Source: Synergistaceae bacterium
Lineage (GTDB): Bacteria > Synergistota > Synergistia > Synergistales > Synergistaceae
Direction: 5' to 3'
DNA length: 11,114 nt
Assembly (NCBI GenBank): GCA_031290815.1
Contig: JAISLO010000144.1
Span: forward strand, 1-11,114
Part shown: positions 7,301-11,114 of the stretch, in pieces
Layout: each line of letters starts with the position of its first letter
Numbering within the stretch: the stretch's first letter is position 1
Notes under the pieces: generated by a model
Databases searched by the model: none
Seen by the model: the letters and a program-made list of their open reading frames with translations, nothing else
What the model was told of the DNA's origin: nothing
Program-made: the position numbers and the translations under genes

Positions 7301-8856
7301 TTTTCCTGCGCCGTCTCAAACCTTCTGCGCCGAAGCGTCTCGGCAATATCCTTCAGCATTAAGTGAGCTCTAGCCCGCGAATTCGTCACAAAGCGCTCCG
7401 TCCGGTCAGCGTTCCAGACATGGGGAAGCCAGCGCACCCACGCCCACTCGTTTTTCTCGTCCTCCGGATAGACACAGACGATCTTCACGTCCTCGTACGA
7501 ATGGTGCACCGCCACATTCATCAAAACTACACGAGCTGTTTGCCTCACACTGTTGCGGTCCCCTGAAAAGCCCGTGACCGTCGACGAAAGAAACGAGTGA
7601 ACGACAGGGACGGCCGTCAGTTCTCTGTGCTTTTCCTTGAGTCTGCGGGCTTCGTTTAGAAGCGGATTTTCCTCCAGAGTGAGTTGTTCCTGCGGGATCT
7701 TGATCTCCACATTGGAAGAGGTCTTTCCCGTTCCAAGGCGGACCGCTAGGAAGTCCTCGTCACCGAAGTAACGTTCCCACAAACGGCGGGCACGTTCTTC
7801 CGCTATGGCGACACATTCAAATGGGCCGGGATTGGGAGTGACCAGCGCCAATAGATGTTTCGTCTCTGCGGCGGTGATTTCGCAGTCTTTTTCCCTCAGG
7901 TGCGCATCGTATTTTTCGTTAGCCAAGCGCTTCGCGCCGAGCCACTTTTTCATTTGCAACCTGTGATTTACGACCGACACGAGAATACCGGCGCAGGACA
8001 TCGGAACGGTGTAGTACAGCATCATCCTGCTCTTCATCATTGTCGAGACAGTCAACATCACGAGAATCATCATCACCGGGGGCAGGAGCGCCGAGAACCA
8101 CGATGTGGACGGTTTGGAGCCGATATTCGGAGGAGCCATCACTTCGACTTCTCCACAGACAGCCTCTTGTCTGAGCCTTGGAGATCGTTGAAAAAAAGGA
8201 TAAGGAGAGTCTCCGCCCCATCCAGAGACGGCGTGTTCCTCCATGACGACATGGAACTTCTTCGAGACGACGGTTGAACCGGCTGTGTTCAGGAAGCGCA
8301 GGGCGTTTCTCATCAGGACCAGTTCCCATCCGCCGATGAAGATTAGCGAACCTTCAGTCAGGGCGGCGGAGCGGACTAAACGCCCGTTTACGAATGTTCC
8401 GTTTCGGCTGTCGCAGTCATCAATGCTCCAATTCTGGCCATCGAAACAGAGCACAGCATGATTAGACGACACCTGCCGCGCGTCCAGACAAATATCGCTC
8501 TCGGCGGAGCGCCCCAGGGTGACGAGCTCTCCGGCACGGCAGTGAAGAGAAACCGTGCCGAAGAAGTCGCAGCGCTTCGCGTAGGCGGACATATACAGCC
8601 CTTTGGTTACGATCGCAGTCTCTCCGGCGGACAACACCCAGTTGGAAGAGCTCTCTCTGCCGACTCGCATGGGGGTGAGGGATGACGCGTGAACGCCCGT
8701 CCCGGATGCCGATAACCGAAGATGAGATGGGGCCAATCCGCGGCGTCCGATTCGGAGCGTGTCGTTCTCGCCGGAACCGACTGTCGCCTCTCTGCCGCTC
8801 GGCAATTCCAGCTCGGTTATCCCGTTGTCCAAGTAGAAGAAGAGCCGGTAGATCAA
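4339..8856 (-). CDS. essC: EssC/YukBA-type T7SS motor ATPase, two FHA plus three FtsK/SpoIIIE domains (1505 aa)
   Basis: This is the central membrane motor of T7SSb, which hydrolyses ATP to export WXG100-type substrates. FHA1 (about 1-90) is degenerate. FHA2 (about 96-185) keeps the phosphothreonine-binding set: G115-R116, S131, H133 and N152-G153 in SRNGTFVNG. Two membrane segments lie at about 253-275 and 279-297. ATPase domain 1 has an intact Walker A (GTTGSGKS, 687-694) and Walker B (IVIDEF, D798-E799). Domain 2 has Walker A GAPSSGKT (1035-1042), but its Walker B reads VAVDN, so the catalytic Glu is Asn1140. Domain 3 has Walker A GAPKSGKT (1303-1310) and IDD at 1384-1386. Length and order match Firmicutes EssC. 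The start is a TTG directly after the TAG of the upstream gene; the SD-like GAGG lies 7 bases before it, and the first FHA strand begins at once. The stop overlaps esaB by 8 bases. The FHA domains suggest regulation by Ser/Thr phosphorylation. Confidence 0.95.
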   Translation of the reverse strand: MIYRLFFYLDNGITELELPSGREATVGSGENDTLRIGRRGLAPSHLRLSASGTGVHASSLTPMRVGRESSSNWVLSAGETAIVTKGLYMSAYAKRCDFFGTVSLHCRAGELVTLGRSAESDICLDARQVSSNHAVLCFDGQNWSIDDCDSRNGTFVNGRLVRSAALTEGSLIFIGGWELVLMRNALRFLNTAGSTVVSKKFHVVMEEHAVSGWGGDSPYPFFQRSPRLRQEAVCGEVEVMAPPNIGSKPSTSWFSALLPPVMMILVMLTVSTMMKSRMMLYYTVPMSCAGILVSVVNHRLQMKKWLGAKRLANEKYDAHLREKDCEITAAETKHLLALVTPNPGPFECVAIAEERARRLWERYFGDEDFLAVRLGTGKTSSNVEIKIPQEQLTLEENPLLNEARRLKEKHRELTAVPVVHSFLSSTVTGFSGDRNSVRQTARVVLMNVAVHHSYEDVKIVCVYPEDEKNEWAWVRWLPHVWNADRTERFVTNSRARAHLMLKDIAETLRRRRFETAQENNLKRKSASPFYFLMLADKELTEACGEELLPESEVLGMTAVYAYGDIGLLPGECQSIVECGSSGSLRTGHGVSVPFTLDRVFTDMLDAFARALAPIRLQSSRGANMPTGLTFFEGWGVRRVEEIDAPKLWRESRPTKSLAARIGVRENGDPFYFDVHEKKMGPHGLVAGTTGSGKSEALTTWLLSMALSFSPLDVNFFLIDFKGDGLAGALKELPHIAGTVSNLSEASVIIRALRSLDGELKRRQHVFSSAGVKNIQSYQEAFHAGKVSESMAYLLIVIDEFAEMHTQFPELSDQFISVARTGRSLGIYLTLTMQSPSGVVKGQVESNLNFRIVLRTSGAAESREALGTADAAAIGKMTPGRAWIRSGEIYELVQTFYSAAPYNPVSGQRGPSSKIYVVEESGERILPEVYERSIRLKNGNDSFVDDTESHAVAEYISETARREGGLRARPVWTRPLPEKILLSSLIAGRAAFVNGSWQARGEGLSVVAGIIDDPGNQAQSPLFLDFIKNGHYALYGAPSSGKTTFLQTALLSAALSYTPDQVRFLVLDFGTWGLKLFERLPHTLLVADENDAERVKKAEEYLLSELAARKRQFAEQGAKSWKDYAGVSGTSLPVVLVAVDNMATLYNKCSDLADSLTNIAMEGRTLGICLILTASNQGSFMYKIAQHINVSIALQLTDRSEYRGLVGGDGRQEPTKLPGRGFVKGPLEFQTALAAENVEDIRGLCDAMSAAWSGEMPVVYDVIEEIDPESLAVAKEYVQIGIEKETSGPYDFVFADMNGCVISGAPKSGKTNLLSRIVRGLLDDEKTAVYLYEKGSEIEYLLGSGRLTAAHDGMSLDAMVSELLDEHHRRVHRDDTDLPRIVLCIDDFIAAFRDISDDRVDALTDLIRDGGDFGIYTYITGNIAGLIEFKDKCVEPFIRCLEKDRAVAVGGRLADHRVFGEIYSGRGNDIRLSEHEARILRGGETRRVKLARFIPETAEERDRKNA

Positions 8857-10377
8857 CTACTTTCCTCTTTTCTTCGCCGCTTTGTTTTTGTTCGCAGGGC
8901 TGTCGCCCAGTTTTGCTTTTTCATCGATCGCGGGCTGGTAGTTCTCGTTGATCGACAGGGCGTGATCGAACCACTTTTCCGCTTCCTTGGCGCTTCCCAG
9001 CCTCACAGCGCACACGCCGGCCCAGTACGCCGAAAGATAATTGCAGTTAAAGTCGGTCGCGAGCTTGGAGAACACCTCGAAGGCATCCTTGTACTTCTTC
9101 TGAGTGTAAAGTTTGTATGCCCCTCTGTGTTGAATGCCGATCGCGTTTTTCTCAGCGGAGGTAAGCGGATAAATTTCAATGAGTTTCGCGTCGGTCGTGG
9201 TGTTCATGTCCACGCCGTCAACCTCGTTCCATCCAAACGCGCCCCCTCCGGCGGGACGTGAAGCGGCAGCCGGCCGCTTCGGCGGCACATCTTCCGCTTC
9301 CTCTTCGAGCAGCTCGTCCTCGGCAGATCCGGCGCCAGCGGCAGGCGAGGCAGGCGCGCCGCCTGCGGCCGGAGAGGCGGAACCGCCGCCCAAAAGCTGG
9401 GAGGCTGTCTCATCATACGCCCTTTGCCTCGGACGTTCGTTGGGGAATACTTTCCGGTCGACATAGTCCTTCGACTCCTTGGCCGAAATGGGCTCTATTC
9501 TGTCGCCGCGCTGAATGTTGCCAGCCTTGCCTCCGGAAGCGGCGACTTCACAGTTGCTGAAGCCGCTCTGAACATCGACGACCTTTACGACAGCAAGCGG
9601 GAACCTGTCCCTGCCGAGAGACTCGCCGTCCATGTCGAATACCTCCGGCCCATCGACGTAGATCAAAAAGATGTCGCCCTTTTTGACGCCTGATTTCGCT
9701 CCGCGTGAGATGCGCACTGATTTGCCGCTGGCGGACAGGACGTGGGCGTATTCCCCGCCCAGTTCCTCGAGTATTTTATTCCCCAGGCGGACTACGGCCG
9801 CTTCGATGGCGCGGGCTTTGATTCCGCCGAACGAGGTCTCCATCGCGCTTCCATACGACGTGACGAGCCCTGACGACGATTCCTTAGACGTTCCTTCCTC
9901 CGACAGTGACAGAACGGTCTCGCCGGTCGTGACGTCGACGACGCGCATATCGATCGTCGCCTTCGCCTCATGACTGCCGACTGCGATTCCTCCCACGTTC
10001 CCGAAGATCGGGATCGCTCCCGCGGATGCCTTCTCGGCTAGTTCCGTCACAGAGCCGAAGAGCATATACTGACAGCCCGCCTGACGGCCGATCTCGATGG
10101 CCATACCAGGATCGACGAGTCCGGAAGCGCCGAACTTGATCTCCGCCCCGATCGACATCAACCGCTCCCGTTCGATCACGGCTATGGTCTTCGCGTTCGT
10201 GAGATAGCGCGTAAAAATATCCCGGATGGCGTCGGCCTGTTGATCGGTGACACCGTCGGCCTTGCTGACGAAATCCATCACACCGATAGTAACAACTTCG
10301 TCAGCCGCCAGCGCGGCCGTCCCCAAAGACGCCAGAATTAAAAAAACAGCTATGAACCCACACCGTTTTAGTTTCAT
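8857..10377 (-). CDS. CsgG-like exported protein with extra beta domain and TPR-like tail (506 aa)
   Basis: Residues 1-24 are a signal peptide ending at ALA; again there is no lipobox. Residues 27-205 form a CsgG-type domain (VVTIGVMDF; AVIERERLMSIGAEIKFGASG; GCQYMLFGSVTEL; ATIDMRVVDVTTGETVLS) with a Gly-rich segment at 119-135. Residues 210-298 look like a small beta-barrel domain, as seen after CsgG-type domains in FlgT-like proteins (RISRGAKSGVKKGDIFLIY, then IQRGDRIEPIS). Residues 329-385 are a low-complexity Ala/Pro/Gly linker with a repeated ASPAAG unit and an acidic patch (EDELLEEEAED). Residues 416-492 contain two TPR-like helical pairs (GAYKLYTQKKYKDAFEVFSKLA; YWAGVCAVRLGSAKEAEKWFDHAL), suggesting protein binding. 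The tail is Lys-rich. A strong SD (AAGGAGG at 10388-10394) precedes the ATG. Its TAG stop is directly followed by the essC start, which ties it functionally to the secretion motor. It could be an outer-membrane or periplasmic scaffold. Confidence 0.85.
   Translation of the reverse strand: MKLKRCGFIAVFLILASLGTAALAADEVVTIGVMDFVSKADGVTDQQADAIRDIFTRYLTNAKTIAVIERERLMSIGAEIKFGASGLVDPGMAIEIGRQAGCQYMLFGSVTELAEKASAGAIPIFGNVGGIAVGSHEAKATIDMRVVDVTTGETVLSLSEEGTSKESSSGLVTSYGSAMETSFGGIKARAIEAAVVRLGNKILEELGGEYAHVLSASGKSVRISRGAKSGVKKGDIFLIYVDGPEVFDMDGESLGRDRFPLAVVKVVDVQSGFSNCEVAASGGKAGNIQRGDRIEPISAKESKDYVDRKVFPNERPRQRAYDETASQLLGGGSASPAAGGAPASPAAGAGSAEDELLEEEAEDVPPKRPAAASRPAGGGAFGWNEVDGVDMNTTTDAKLIEIYPLTSAEKNAIGIQHRGAYKLYTQKKYKDAFEVFSKLATDFNCNYLSAYWAGVCAVRLGSAKEAEKWFDHALSINENYQPAIDEKAKLGDSPANKNKAAKKRGK
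8860..8868 (-). promoter_or_regulatory. Ribosome binding site deciding the TTG start of essC
   Basis: On the minus strand the site reads AGAGGAAAG, followed by TAG and then TTG. The GAGG core is 7 bases from the TTG, a normal spacing. It sits inside the last codons of the CsgG/TPR gene, so essC translation is probably coupled to it. No ATG or GTG in the essC frame lies near enough to preserve the first FHA strand, which favours the TTG. Confidence 0.65.
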
Positions 10378-10427
10378 TTATGCTTCTCCTCCTTAAAATA
10401 GTTTAGTGATCATTCAGCCAGGAAACT

Positions 10428-11048
10428 TCAGTCCTCCAATTCGGCCCCCTTGAGCGATTCCACGTGTTTTCTTACGGAGTCACGCGTTGCAGTGGCGAGA
10501 ATGCCGCCATACGAGGCGCCTCCGAACCCTCCGAACTGGGACAGGATGCCCGAGGCCTCACGCTTGGCCTTGCCCTCCTCCGCCGACGCGTATACGATCT
10601 CCCCCGTCTCGTTGTCGATGATGCGGATGTCGAGCGTCACGTATGCCGTTTTACCGGCCGCCGCGCCGCCGATGATCCCCGGGATGTATATCGCGCCGCC
10701 CTTAGCGTTGTAGTCATACACCGTGATCGCCCCGGTCATGCTGTAACGGGCACCCTTGAGCTGCCCAACCTTTGGGGCCGTCGATTCATCCATCAGGCCC
10801 GACATCGCGAGCTTCTGCTCCTGAGCGATATAATCGAGCTTCTCCCTCTCCAGGATGTTGAATATCTTGGCCTTCGACAGCTCCGTGATCATCATGTCCG
10901 TGATCGCTGCCGCCGGCGCCTCCGCGTCATCCCCGGCCTTGTTGTCGAAAACGCGGACGGAGAGCGTCGGCGCGGCATGAGCCGCGGCCGCGATCGATGA
11001 GAATAGAACCAGCAACAGAAAAACTGATGCGCGTTTCACGGTCGTCAT
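10428..11048 (-). CDS. Short CsgG-like exported protein (206 aa)
   Basis: Residues 1-25 form a Sec signal peptide: a basic start (MTTVKR), a hydrophobic core (VFLLLVLFSSIA) and an AHA cleavage site. No lipobox cysteine follows, unlike E. coli CsgG, so the mature protein should be soluble in the periplasm or inserted by another route. Residues 28-200 match the CsgG/curli-assembly fold: an opening strand LSVRVFDN, the signature FNILEREKLDYIAQEQ at 63-78, SGLMDE, then GARYSMTGAITVYDY at 99-113 and TLDIRIIDNETGEIVYA. Two Gly-rich segments (about 117-132 and 166-183) lie where CsgG carries its barrel-forming hairpins, but they are shorter. CsgG forms a ring-shaped outer-membrane pore for curli subunits; family members also serve as periplasmic accessory factors. 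The start overlaps the preceding stop, and a second CsgG-like gene follows after 50 bases. The family call is firm; the exact role is not. Confidence 0.85.
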   Translation of the reverse strand: MTTVKRASVFLLLVLFSSIAAAAHAAPTLSVRVFDNKAGDDAEAPAAAITDMMITELSKAKIFNILEREKLDYIAQEQKLAMSGLMDESTAPKVGQLKGARYSMTGAITVYDYNAKGGAIYIPGIIGGAAAGKTAYVTLDIRIIDNETGEIVYASAEEGKAKREASGILSQFGGFGGASYGGILATATRDSVRKHVESLKGAELED

Positions 11049-11114
11049 AGCATCTTCCCCGCGGCCAGCCTGGCGGCCTCCTCGACCGCCAGCCGGGCTG
11101 CCTCTTCCTCCGTG
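11045..11114 (-). CDS. C-terminal 22 codons of an unidentified upstream gene
   Basis: Only the last 22 complete codons and a TGA stop are inside the window. They encode an Ala/Glu-rich tail in which the unit EEAARLA occurs twice, so it is probably an amphipathic helix or short coiled coil. The TGA shares bases with the ATG of the next gene in an ATGA overlap, which implies translational coupling and membership of the same operon. The reading frame, the coupling and the codon use, which matches the neighbours, support it as coding. The family cannot be named from so little sequence. Confidence 0.6.
   Translation of the reverse strand, partial: TEEEAARLAVEEAARLAAGKML

Noticed and set aside
1..11114. 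CRISPR arrays, tRNA or rRNA genes, insertion sequences
   Set aside because: No repeat-spacer pattern, tRNA-like fold, rRNA segment or transposase motif was seen on reading both strands.

Overview
All recognisable genes lie on the minus strand and run from the right edge of the window to the left, tightly packed and mostly coupled (an ATGA overlap, a TAG directly followed by TTG, an 8-base overlap, a TAA directly followed by ATG). The likeliest reading is one operon or a few linked ones for a type VII secretion (T7SS, Firmicutes-type T7SSb/Yuk/Ess) machine in a bacterium with two membranes. Base composition is moderately GC-rich by eye (mid to upper 50s percent), with strong AAGGAGG Shine-Dalgarno (SD) sites. 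CsgG-fold proteins with Sec signal peptides sit beside EssC and WXG100 genes, which suggests a diderm such as Synergistota or a diderm Firmicute. This is inference; no rRNA or marker gene is present to fix the taxon.

Layout in transcription order: (1) 11114-11045, the last 22 codons of an unknown gene; (2) 11048-10428, a short CsgG-like exported protein; (3) 10377-8857, a longer CsgG-like exported protein with a second beta domain, an Ala/Pro/Gly linker and a TPR-like tail; (4) 8856-4339, EssC, a membrane-anchored motor with two N-terminal FHA domains and three FtsK/SpoIIIE-type ATPase domains; (5) 4346-4080, a YukD/EsaB ubiquitin-like protein; (6-8) 3986-2994, three small WXG100-family proteins; (9-10) 2979-1268, two larger proteins, each with a helical WXG100-like N-terminus and a C-terminal CHAP (Cys/His amidohydrolase/peptidase) domain; (11) 1147 to the left edge, a zinc-ribbon plus polytopic membrane protein, cut by the window.

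How they may work together: EssC would energise export of WXG100 proteins, including the two that carry peptidoglycan-cleaving CHAP domains, with EsaB as accessory factor. EssA, EssB and EsaA are not in the window. The CsgG-like pair, whose last member is directly coupled to essC, could supply a periplasmic or outer-membrane part that a T7SS would need in a diderm cell. The CHAP proteins could open the cell wall for the machine or act as antibacterial effectors; no clear immunity gene is seen.

The last CHAP gene has an AT-rich 3' half unlike its neighbours, followed by an in-frame 37-codon orphan tail, which is the pattern of a recently exchanged effector tip. There is no gene-free stretch above 300 bases. 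The longest gaps are 1148-1267 (orphan tail), 3987-4079 and 3624-3695 (the last holds a UUCG-capped hairpin).
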